Shown here: positions 1 to 6,334 of the stretch, one piece after another
Layout: each line of letters begins with the position of its first letter
How positions within the stretch are numbered: the first letter of the stretch is position 1
Source of the DNA: Ruminococcaceae bacterium UBA1447
GTDB taxonomy: Bacteria > Bacillota > Clostridia > Oscillospirales > Acutalibacteraceae
DNA: 6,338 nucleotides
Direction: 5' to 3'
Assembly (NCBI GenBank): GCA_002329225.1
Contig: DCTF01000158.1
Coordinates: 409 to 6,746, forward strand
The notes under the pieces: model-generated
The model's database searches: none
What the model saw: the letters and a program-made list of their open reading frames with translations, nothing else
What the model was told of the DNA's origin: nothing
Program-made: the position numbers and the translations under genes

Positions 1-960
1 CCAACAGGCGCTGTAGTGTGTGGGGGAAATATCCGTATAAGGCGGCTTTTCCCGCAGGCAGATTTTCATTGTTTTTGGGCAGCGGGGAGCAAAAGGACAG
101 CCTTTCGGCACGTTAAGCATATCCACCGGAGTGCCCTCAATAGCCACCAGTTTGGTACGCTCCTTCTGGTAAAGTTTTGGGATACTGTTGAGTAAGCCTT
201 TGGTATACTCATGTTCGGAATTGTAAAATATTTCGTCCACACTGCCGAACTCTACCACTTTTCCGGCGTACATTACGGCAATTTTATCGCACATATCGGC
301 AACTATCCCCAAGTCATGGGTAATCATTATGATGGACATACCTATCTTTTCTTTGAGTTCCATCATCAGCTCCAGAATCTGTGCCTGAATTGTTACGTCC
401 AGAGCGGTTGTGGGTTCGTCAGCTATCAAAAGCTTGGGCTCACATGCCAAGGCCATAGCAATCATAACCCGCTGACGCATTCCGCCGGAAAGTTCGTGGG
501 GATACTGCTTGAACCTTTTTTGCGGTTCATTTATTCCAACCAACTCAAGAAGTTCCAAGGCACGTTCCTTTGCCTCCGATTTCTTTTTATCGGTATGAAA
601 TAAAATGGCTTCACAAATTTGGTTGCCTATCGTATAAACCGGGTTCAAACTGGTCATAGGGTCCTGAAATATCATGCTGACCTCATTGCCCCGGAGTTTT
701 CTCATTTCTTTTTCAGGCAAACTGCTTATCTCCTGAGAATCGAAGACTATTCTTCCACTGACAAGTTTACCCGGATGAGCGGTAAGCCCCATGACGGAAT
801 ATGCGGTAACACTCTTTCCGCTACCGGACTCGCCCACAATACCCAAGACATCCCCCTTGTTCATTGTAAGGGAAACATCATTGAGCGCTTTCACCTCACC
901 CGCAACGGTAAAGAATGAAAGATGAACCTGCTGAATATCCAATAATACTTCTTTACTCAT
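1..960 (-). CDS. oppD: Oligopeptide/dipeptide ABC transporter ATP-binding protein, OppD/DppD type (3' end cut by window edge)
   Basis: ATPase that powers peptide import from the cytoplasmic face of the permease pair. It normally works as a heterodimer with an OppF/DppF partner, which would be expected just beyond the left edge. The frame opens with ATG at 960 and stays open for 320 codons to the edge. Visible motifs are Walker A GESGSGKS (43-50), Q-loop Gln99 in FQDPMTSLNP, the ABC signature LSGGMRQR (157-164), Walker B LLIADE (177-182) with catalytic Glu182, and the switch His215. The C-terminal oligopeptide-transporter extension has Cys288, 294, 301 and 319, the last in the SACW motif that usually lies near the end of this family, so only a few residues are missing. 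The GAGG ribosome binding site (969-972) overlaps the stop codon of the preceding permease and sits 8 nt from the ATG. The family is certain. The symbol is by similarity, and the substrate is not determined. Confidence 0.95.
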   Translation of the reverse strand, partial: MSKEVLLDIQQVHLSFFTVAGEVKALNDVSLTMNKGDVLGIVGESGSGKSVTAYSVMGLTAHPGKLVSGRIVFDSQEISSLPEKEMRKLRGNEVSMIFQDPMTSLNPVYTIGNQICEAILFHTDKKKSEAKERALELLELVGINEPQKRFKQYPHELSGGMRQRVMIAMALACEPKLLIADEPTTALDVTIQAQILELMMELKEKIGMSIIMITHDLGIVADMCDKIAVMYAGKVVEFGSVDEIFYNSEHEYTKGLLNSIPKLYQKERTKLVAIEGTPVDMLNVPKGCPFAPRCPKTMKICLREKPPYTDISPTHYSACW

Positions 961-970
961 TTGATCAGCC

Positions 971-2020
971 TCAGTTTTTAAGTTTCGGGTCGAAGGCATC
1001 CCTGAGACCGTCCCCGAACAAATTAAACGTAAGAATTATTATGCTTATCATAACCGCAGGAGCCAACAACCTGTAGGGGTAGGTGGATATGCCGCCGATA
1101 GCGGCGGAGGCCATGGATCCCAAACTCGGCATGGGAGCGGAAACTCCGATACCGATAAAGCTCAAAAAGCTTTCTGTAAAAATTGCGGAGGGAATCTGCA
1201 GAGTAGTTGTAACAATCAGTGTACCGATACTGTTGGTCAACAGATGTTTGCCGATAATTCTTGCATCGCCCGCACCCAGTGCCCTTGCAGCCGTAATATA
1301 TTCCTGCTCCTTGAGAGACAATATCTGGCTCCTGACAATGCGGGCCATACCTACCCAGTAAAGCAGAGAAAAGACGATGAAAATGCAAATCAAACCCACA
1401 CCGATAGTGTTAATCCACTCAAACCCGGGCACTTCATTGGCAATGTTCTGCAGAGGATATTTGAGAGAAACCATCAGGATGATAATGATTAGTATATCCG
1501 GAATAGCATAGATAACATCTACAATCTGCATCATTATCATATCAGTTTTGCCCCCGATATATCCGGAAACGGAACCGTAAACCGAACCGATAAGCAAAAC
1601 AAGAAAGCTTGCAATAATTCCTACCAAAAGTGAAATTCTGCTCCCCATCATAATTCTGACGGTCGTATCTCTGCCCAGATTGTCGGTTCCCAAAAAGTGG
1701 GGAAACACGAATTCACCGGCTGCTTTTTTTTCCATTTCCATTTCGGAATACTTCATGGGTGCCAAGTTTTCATTCCCTCGGATTTGCTGCTCGTATGAAT
1801 AGGGATAAACTGCGGGGCCGATAAAAGCGAAAACAAGTGTGAGAATAATTATGAAAAAACTCACCATAGCGACTTTGTTTTTCCTAAGCCTGTTTATACC
1901 GTCGCGCCAAAAGCCCACACTTTTCCTCATGAGAACAAGGCTTTCCTTTTCGCTCCGGTCCGCAGGAAGAAAATCGGAGACATCAAGCTGAAAAGAGAGT
2001 AAGTTTCGACGATTGCTCAT
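971..2020 (-). CDS. oppC: Peptide ABC transporter permease 2, OppC/DppC type
   Basis: Second membrane subunit of the peptide importer. It pairs with the OppB-like permease to form the channel and docks on the ATPases. The 349-residue protein has a charged cytoplasmic N-terminus ending in RLRKNK, TM1 at about 50-72, an extracytoplasmic loop of about 40 residues, and then the family hallmark LGTDNLGRD (110-118). The BPD-type core of five more predicted membrane segments lies near 131-155, 163-185, 205-224, 265-290 and 317-337. The cytoplasmic EAA loop that contacts the ATPase is at about 240-263 (EYITAARALGAGDARIIGKH). It ends in the typical DGLRDAFDPKLKN. Length is slightly above the usual ~300 because the N-terminus and first loop are long. 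The ATG at 2020 is preceded by GGAAGGAG (2033-2040), which overlaps the oppB stop. The 12 nt spacer is rather long, but no in-frame start lies closer. The stop is TGA at 971-973. The substrate is unknown. Confidence 0.95.
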   Translation of the reverse strand: MSNRRNLLSFQLDVSDFLPADRSEKESLVLMRKSVGFWRDGINRLRKNKVAMVSFFIIILTLVFAFIGPAVYPYSYEQQIRGNENLAPMKYSEMEMEKKAAGEFVFPHFLGTDNLGRDTTVRIMMGSRISLLVGIIASFLVLLIGSVYGSVSGYIGGKTDMIMMQIVDVIYAIPDILIIIILMVSLKYPLQNIANEVPGFEWINTIGVGLICIFIVFSLLYWVGMARIVRSQILSLKEQEYITAARALGAGDARIIGKHLLTNSIGTLIVTTTLQIPSAIFTESFLSFIGIGVSAPMPSLGSMASAAIGGISTYPYRLLAPAVMISIIILTFNLFGDGLRDAFDPKLKN

Positions 2021-2039
2021 ATTATCCGATTGCTCCTTC

Positions 2040-2957
2040 CTACTTAAGATCTATTCTCGGGTCAACTATTTTGTAAACTATATCCACAATCAGATTCATC
2101 ACGATTATCAGCGTAGCCAAAAAAATAGTTGTTCCCATTATCATTGTGTAGTCCCGATTTATGATAGAACTTATAAAGTGGTTGCCGAGCCCGGGCACCG
2201 TAAATATTTTTTCTACCACAAAACTGCCTGTAAGAGTGTAGGCAAGAAGAGGACCAAGGTAGGTAATAACCGGCAGTAAAGCATTACGAAGGGCATGTTT
2301 GAAAATCACCCTGCTCTTTGGCAGGCCCTTGGCTCGGGCGGTTCTTATATAATCCTGCCCCATCACCTCCAACATACTTGAACGGGTAAGGCGGGAAATA
2401 TAGGAGGAAGGATAAAAGGCAAGACTCATTACGGGCATTATATAGTGTTTCCAGGAAGTCAGGCCGTATGTGGGCAACAAATTAAACTTAACGCTGAATA
2501 TCATCATCAGTACCGTAGCGGTGACAAAGCTGGGCACAGCTATGCCCGTTGTAGAGAAAATCAGAATAACACTGTCCAGCCACTTACCGCGATTAAACGC
2601 GGCAAGAGACCCCAACGGAACACCTACGCATATAGCTAAAAGAACTGCCAAACCTCCCACCCTGGCCGAAACCTTGAAACCGGTGGAGATGATATCGTTT
2701 ACTTCACGGCCGCGCTGCTTAAGGGAGGGGCCCATATCCCCGCGGAAGAGTTTGACAAAATAGTTTTTGTATTGTATGTGAATCGGTTGGTCGAGACCAT
2801 ATTTTTCTTTAAGAGCAGCCAACGTCGCTGCAGAAGGTGTCTTCTCAGCCAAAAAAGGACCGCCGGGCACCATATGCATCAGTGCAAAAGTCGCCGTGGC
2901 GACAATCCACAACGTTAACACTGAAACGAGGGCTTTCTTCACGAAATACTTGAACAA
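2040..2957 (-). CDS. oppB: Peptide ABC transporter permease 1, OppB/DppB type
   Basis: First membrane subunit of the peptide importer and first gene of the transporter operon. I chose the TTG at 2957 as start. It has GGAGG (2966-2970) 8 nt upstream and gives 305 residues beginning MFKYFVKKALVSVLTLW, which matches the normal family N-terminus (basic residues, then TM1) and length. The frame remains open upstream to a GTG at 3008, which would add 17 residues, but that GTG has no ribosome binding site at a usable distance and an in-frame TAA lies one codon above it. Predicted membrane segments are near 9-30, 98-120, 128-155, 172-188, 226-248 and 273-297. Family marks include GDMGPSL (73-79), the EAA loop (201-225, QDYIRTARAKGLPKSRVIFK), VEKIFTVPGLG (248-258) and the terminal DPRIDLK. 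The stop is TAG at 2040-2042, 19 bp before oppC. Specificity cannot be told from the permease. Confidence 0.93.
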   Translation of the reverse strand: MFKYFVKKALVSVLTLWIVATATFALMHMVPGGPFLAEKTPSAATLAALKEKYGLDQPIHIQYKNYFVKLFRGDMGPSLKQRGREVNDIISTGFKVSARVGGLAVLLAICVGVPLGSLAAFNRGKWLDSVILIFSTTGIAVPSFVTATVLMMIFSVKFNLLPTYGLTSWKHYIMPVMSLAFYPSSYISRLTRSSMLEVMGQDYIRTARAKGLPKSRVIFKHALRNALLPVITYLGPLLAYTLTGSFVVEKIFTVPGLGNHFISSIINRDYTMIMGTTIFLATLIIVMNLIVDIVYKIVDPRIDLK

Positions 2958-3019
2958 ACGATTTCCCTCCAAACTTGTTGAAACGGAATATAAGGCACTA
3001 TCCGCCACGGTTTATACAT
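2939..3019 (-). CDS. Possible 26-codon leader ORF overlapping the start of oppB
   Basis: An ATG at 3017-3019 is preceded by AGAGG (3025-3029) at 5 nt spacing and opens a 26-codon frame beginning MYKPWRIVPY. It is rich in aromatic residues and proline and ends at TGA 2939-2941. It lies in a different frame from oppB and runs 19 nt past the first base of the proposed oppB start (TTG 2957), so ribosomes finishing it would stop just inside oppB. It is also the first ATG after the predicted transcription start near 3034. The ORF, its ribosome binding site and the overlap are seen directly. That it is translated, or acts as a coupling or leader peptide, is inference. I recognise no protein family. 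A chance short ORF is the main alternative. Confidence 0.35.
   Translation of the reverse strand: MYKPWRIVPYIPFQQVWREIVCSSIS
2966..2970 (-). promoter_or_regulatory. Ribosome binding site that fixes the oppB start at TTG 2957
   Basis: On the minus strand this reads GGAGG, followed by an 8 nt spacer and TTG at 2955-2957. It is the best Shine-Dalgarno match near the start of the permease. It lies inside the longer reading frame that begins at GTG 3008, which argues against that longer start. Confidence 0.75.
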
Positions 3020-3040
3020 TACTACCTCTGAATATAAGCA

Positions 3041-3069
3041 ATTATATACATTTTTGCCTCAGGGTGCAA
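3041..3069 (-). promoter_or_regulatory. Candidate sigma-A promoter for the oppBCD-like operon
   Basis: On the minus strand TTGCAC (3064-3069) is followed after exactly 17 bp by a perfect TATAAT (3041-3046). The -35 box keeps only the TTG half of TTGACA, but the -10 box is consensus and a TG dinucleotide lies just upstream of it. The sequence upstream (about 3070-3090) is very AT-rich, like an UP element. Transcription would start near 3033-3035, giving a leader of about 77 nt before the oppB TTG. The position fits an operon with its own promoter. No experimental evidence is available from sequence alone. Confidence 0.6.
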
Positions 3070-3084
3070 CCGTTATTTACATTT

Positions 3085-3105
3085 AATTAGTCATAAACAC
3101 TAATT
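3085..3105. promoter_or_regulatory. Perfect inverted repeat upstream of the opp promoter, possible regulator site
   Basis: AATTAGT and ACTAATT form perfect 7 bp arms around a 7 bp spacer (21 bp in all). The site is centred about 28 bp upstream of the centre of the -35 box and 16 bp from its edge. This is a plausible place for an activator or other dimeric regulator. The arms are AT-rich and no T-run follows, so it is unlikely to be a terminator. No regulator gene is in the window, so the bound protein, if any, is unknown. In an AT-rich gap, chance occurrence is possible. Confidence 0.35.
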
Positions 3106-3164
3106 TTGTTCTGTCCGCCGTCTAAAATCATCGTAAAATATACAAATCTGATTTTAAAAGAGGC

Positions 3165-4952
3165 TCAAACCAAACGCAGCCCCAAATCCGTCAGCTGGGC
3201 CTCATCCACAGCGCCGGGGCATTCCGTCATCGGTTCCGAAGCGTTCTGGACTTTGGGGTAAGCCACCACATCACGCAGGCTTTCGCAACCGAGCATTTGC
3301 ATAATCAAGCGGTCAAGCCCTATACCCATACCGCCGTGGGGCGGCGCCCCGTAGCGAAAGGCCTCAATAAGATAACCGAATTTTGCCCTTGCTTCCTCTT
3401 CACTGAGTCCTAAGAGAGTGAAAATCCGTTTCTGCAATTCCGGGTCGGTAATCCTGATAGAACCGCTGCTCAATTCAATGCCGTTGAGAACCAAATCATA
3501 GGCCTTTGCCCGTACTTTTGCCTTGTCCGTTTCAAGATACTCCAGGCAGTCGTCCATAGGGGATGTAAACGGATGATGCATGGCGACAAACTTATTCTCA
3601 TCTCTGTCCCATTCAAAAAACGGGAACTCCACGACCCATAAAAAGCTGAAGCTGTCCTTGGGAACAATATCAATCCGGCGGGCAACTGTAGCACGTAAAG
3701 CGCCCAAGACGGAAAGCACAAGAGAGTCGTCGCTGTCGCCAATAATCAAAACCACGTCCCCGGGCCCGGCACCGGCGGCATTTATAATCCCGTCCATTTC
3801 TTCCCGAGTCATAAACTTGGCAAATGAAGACGTGCAGCTGCCGTCTTCATTAAGCCTTATCCAAGCCAAACCTTTTGCGCCTATGCCTTTGACAAATTCA
3901 GTGAGCTTGTCTATCTCTTTGCGGGTCAGGATTGACAGGGCATTTTTAGCGTTAATACCCCTTACACTGCCGCCCTCGGCAACCGGCCCTGAGAACACTC
4001 CGAAACCGCAGTTTTTTACTATATCGCTTAAATTAAACAGCTCCATACCGTAGCGCATATCCGGTTTATCCGTACCGAAACGCTCCATGACCTGAGCATA
4101 AGTCAAGCGGGGGATAGGCAAAGAAACTTCAACACCTATCGCCTCGCTGAACACTCGAGCAACATAGCCTTCCACCATATTCAGCACATCATCAATATCC
4201 ACAAAAGACATTTCCAAGTCTATTTGAGTAAACTCCGGTTGGCGGTCCGCTCTCAGGTCCTCATCACGGAAACAGCGGGCGATTTGCATATAACGGTCAA
4301 AGCCCGCCACCATGGAAAGCTGTTTATAAAGTTGAGGTGATTGGGGAAGAGCATAGAAACTGCCCTTATGCACACGGCTGGGCACAAGAAAATCCCGGGC
4401 TCCCTCAGGAGTTGAACGGATAAGAATGGGGGTTTCAATTTCAATAAAGCCGTTTTCATCAAAATAGTCCCTGGTTATTTTGTTGATCTTATGGCGCATA
4501 ATTATATTCTTTTGTAAATCCGGACGGCGTAAATCCAGATAACGGTGTTTCAGACGAGCGAGTTCCGAAGTCTGACTGTTTTCTACTATTTCAAAAGGCG
4601 GGGTTTCGCTTTTCGCCAGAACTTTCAGTTCTTTTACTTCGAGTTCTATCTCACCCGTTGGAATTTCCGTGTTCTTCGAGGACCGTTCCCGAATATTTCC
4701 TGTAGCCATCAGCACAAACTCATTTCGTGCATGAGAAGCTTTATCAAAAACTTCCGTCGGGGTAGCCTCATCAAAGGCCAATTGGAGAATTCCCTCCCGG
4801 TCACGCAGATCAATAAAGATTAAACCGCCCAAATCCCGACGGCGTTGAACCCAACCCGCTACGGTAACAGTTTTACCGATATGTTCCGGGCGAAGCTCGC
4901 CGCAGTAATGGGTTCGCTTTACCCCTGCCATAAGATCCATAGTTTTTTCCAT
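3165..4952 (-). CDS. aspS: Aspartyl-tRNA synthetase (AspRS, class IIb)
   Basis: Charges tRNA(Asp) with aspartate using ATP, in the cytoplasm. The frame has 595 codons, close to the ~590 of bacterial AspRS. The N-terminal OB-fold anticodon-binding domain (about 10-115) includes VQRRRDLGGLIFIDLRDREG. The catalytic core then shows motif 1 (about 168-188, GFIEIETPILIRSTPEGARD), the QSPQLYKQL active-site segment (204-212), motif 2 (226-245, RCFRDEDLRADRQPEFTQID) and motif 3 (541-552, GMGIGLDRLIMQ). The bacterial-type GAD insertion lies between motifs 2 and 3 (about 290-430). Leu41 in RRRDLGG is the residue usual in tRNA(Asp)-specific enzymes rather than His. The start is uncertain: AAGGG abuts the ATG at 4952 with no spacer, so ATG at 4940 (12 nt from AAGGG, 591 residues) may be the true one. 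Residues here are numbered from 4952. The gene follows hisS by 63 bp and the stop is TGA at 3165-3167. Confidence 0.98.
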   Translation of the reverse strand: MEKTMDLMAGVKRTHYCGELRPEHIGKTVTVAGWVQRRRDLGGLIFIDLRDREGILQLAFDEATPTEVFDKASHARNEFVLMATGNIRERSSKNTEIPTGEIELEVKELKVLAKSETPPFEIVENSQTSELARLKHRYLDLRRPDLQKNIIMRHKINKITRDYFDENGFIEIETPILIRSTPEGARDFLVPSRVHKGSFYALPQSPQLYKQLSMVAGFDRYMQIARCFRDEDLRADRQPEFTQIDLEMSFVDIDDVLNMVEGYVARVFSEAIGVEVSLPIPRLTYAQVMERFGTDKPDMRYGMELFNLSDIVKNCGFGVFSGPVAEGGSVRGINAKNALSILTRKEIDKLTEFVKGIGAKGLAWIRLNEDGSCTSSFAKFMTREEMDGIINAAGAGPGDVVLIIGDSDDSLVLSVLGALRATVARRIDIVPKDSFSFLWVVEFPFFEWDRDENKFVAMHHPFTSPMDDCLEYLETDKAKVRAKAYDLVLNGIELSSGSIRITDPELQKRIFTLLGLSEEEARAKFGYLIEAFRYGAPPHGGMGIGLDRLIMQMLGCESLRDVVAYPKVQNASEPMTECPGAVDEAQLTDLGLRLV

Positions 4953-4969
4953 CCCTTACAGATAAATTG

Positions 4970-5010
4970 CGGACGGCTCAACGCCGCCCGTTTTCGGGCA
5001 TACATGCCCG
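4970..5010 (-). promoter_or_regulatory. Tandem GC-rich stem-loops with a competing third helix between hisS and aspS
   Basis: In the transcript, the hisS stop is followed by CGGGCA-UGUA-UGCCCG (4995-5010, 6 bp perfect stem, tetraloop). After AAAA comes CGGGCGGC-GUUGA-GCCGUCCG (4970-4990, 8 bp with one G-U pair). A third perfect helix, GCCCG-AAAA-CGGGC (4986-4999), uses the inner arm of each neighbour and so excludes both. The downstream stem ends 17 nt before the first aspS ATG. There is no U-tract after either stem, so this is not a standard terminator. Possible roles are mRNA processing or stabilisation, tuning of aspS translation, or a copy of a dispersed intergenic repeat. The pairing is seen directly; the role is inferred. 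Confidence 0.55.
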
Positions 5011-5015
5011 TCATT

Positions 5016-6320
5016 TTAAGTTTGCTCAAAAACTTTCCTCAAGTTCTCTTCCGCTCTTTCCATTATTGCTTTCGTAATATCTTCGGTAAAGTTTGAAAGA
5101 CTTACGATAATTGTATTTCCGTTTTCCATATCCCGTAATACAGCCTCACCTTTTGCAAGTTCATCATCACCCAAAACAAGGGTATGGGCAGCACAAATCT
5201 TATCGGCGTATTTCATCTGCGCTTTCACGCTCCTGCCGACCAAATCGACTTGAGCGCTTATTCCCTCCTCCCTGAGAGCCCTTGCAAGGTTAGCGGCTTT
5301 AAGCTGAGCCGACTTGCCTATTGTAACCAAAAAGATTTCACAGTTTTCATCCTCCGGCAGGGGGGTCTGCTGTTTTTCCATAAGCAGGAGCAGACGTTCA
5401 ATTCCAAGACCGAAGCCGAGAGAAGGGACTGCGGGCCCGCCCAGCGTTTCTACCAAGCCGTCATAGCGGCCTCCTCCGCAAACGGTGCCCTGAGCCCCTA
5501 TTTCGGAAGAGATGAATTCGAATACGGTTCTTGTATAGTAGTCAAGCCCTCTGACAATTCTCGGATTTAATGTGAAGTCTATACCCATAACGCCCAAATA
5601 CTCTTTAACACTCTCAAAGTGGGCGGAACATTCCGGGCAGATATGTTCCAACATTACGGGGGCATTCGCAGCAATTTTTGAACATATAGAGCTTTTACAG
5701 TCTAAAATGCGCATAGGATTGCGGCTAAGCCTGTCCAGACAAGTGGGGCACAGTTCTTCCCGGTTTTTCTCAAAATACTTTCTCAGAGCCTCGTGATAGT
5801 CGGGCCTGCAAACCGGACAACCGATGGTGTTGAGTTCAAGCCTCAGATTTTTCACACCTAAAAAATTAAAAATTTCATCGGCAAGGGAAATCACTTCCGC
5901 ATCCGCTGCGGGCTCCGCGCTGCCCAGACACTCCACTCCGAACTGGTGAAACTCCCGCAAGCGGCCTGCCTGAGGTTTTTCGTAACGGTAGCAGGATGTC
6001 AGATAACATATTTTTTGAGGCATAGCTTCGTTAAACAGCCCGTGCTCAATAAAAGCCCGTACCGCACCTGCCGTACCCTCGGGGCGAAGAGTGATACTGC
6101 GTCCGCCTTTGTCGGGGAAAGTGTACATTTCTTTCTGCACCACATCCGTGGTATCCCCAACCCCTCGTGTGAACAGTTCGGTATGCTCAAACACCGGGGT
6201 GCGTATTTCTTTATAGCCGAACTTGCCCGCGATTTTAAGCATGGCGGACTCGATATACTGAAATATATAGGACTGATTGGGCAAAACATCCTTAGTGCCC
6301 TTAACCGCTCTGGTAAGCAT
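5016..6320 (-). CDS. hisS: Histidyl-tRNA synthetase (HisRS, class IIa)
   Basis: Charges tRNA(His) with histidine in the cytoplasm. The protein has 434 residues, within the usual 420-430 range for bacteria. It opens with the typical RAVKGTKDVLP (4-14). Motif 1 is around 36-54 (YKEIRTPVFEHTELFTRGVG) and motif 2 around 106-130, with CYRYEKPQAGRLREFHQFG. The histidine-specific loops RGLDYYTRTVFE (257-268) and CGGGRYDGL (281-289) are intact, as is motif 3 (300-315, SLGFGLGIERLLLLME). The anticodon-binding domain follows from about 328, with QVDLVGRSVKAQMKYAD. The insertion domain (about 165-235) carries eight cysteines in pairs (168/171, 191/194, 208/213, 228/231), suggesting metal binding. The ATG at 6320 has AAGGGG (6329-6334) at 8 nt spacing. 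The stop is TAA at 5016-5018. It is probably the first gene of a hisS-aspS unit whose promoter lies to the right of the window. Confidence 0.98.
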   Translation of the reverse strand: MLTRAVKGTKDVLPNQSYIFQYIESAMLKIAGKFGYKEIRTPVFEHTELFTRGVGDTTDVVQKEMYTFPDKGGRSITLRPEGTAGAVRAFIEHGLFNEAMPQKICYLTSCYRYEKPQAGRLREFHQFGVECLGSAEPAADAEVISLADEIFNFLGVKNLRLELNTIGCPVCRPDYHEALRKYFEKNREELCPTCLDRLSRNPMRILDCKSSICSKIAANAPVMLEHICPECSAHFESVKEYLGVMGIDFTLNPRIVRGLDYYTRTVFEFISSEIGAQGTVCGGGRYDGLVETLGGPAVPSLGFGLGIERLLLLMEKQQTPLPEDENCEIFLVTIGKSAQLKAANLARALREEGISAQVDLVGRSVKAQMKYADKICAAHTLVLGDDELAKGEAVLRDMENGNTIIVSLSNFTEDITKAIMERAEENLRKVFEQT

Positions 6321-6328
6321 TGATAATA

Positions 6329-6334
6329 CCCCTT
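6329..6334 (-). promoter_or_regulatory. Ribosome binding site of hisS
   Basis: AAGGGG on the minus strand, 8 nt before the ATG at 6320, supports this start. Only 18 bp upstream of hisS are present, so a promoter or T-box leader cannot be assessed. Confidence 0.7.

Noticed and set aside
211..918. Two plus-strand open frames (130 and 99 codons)
   Set aside because: Both lie antisense to the OppD-like ATPase, whose motifs run intact through the whole stretch. They have no family resemblance.
3123..3156. Dyad TAAAATCA / TGATTTTA downstream of aspS as a terminator
   Set aside because: The stem is AT-rich with an 18 nt loop and no U-tract, so it would be too weak for intrinsic termination.
2958..3164. 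T-box or other known riboswitch before the transporter genes
   Set aside because: The predicted leader is only about 77 nt, and I see no T-box sequence, specifier stem or other riboswitch core.
3580..4053. 157-codon plus-strand open frame inside aspS
   Set aside because: It is fully antisense to a clear AspRS coding sequence, has low-complexity Ser/Pro/Leu composition and no recognisable domain. It is a shadow of aspS codon use.
4970..4994. Hairpin followed by TTTT as a plus-strand terminator
   Set aside because: Four T residues are too few, the next bases form another stem, and no plus-strand gene exists to terminate.
5946..6323. 125-codon plus-strand frame opposite the hisS 5' end
   Set aside because: It is antisense to conserved HisRS motifs 1 and 2, with no domain and no ribosome binding context of note.
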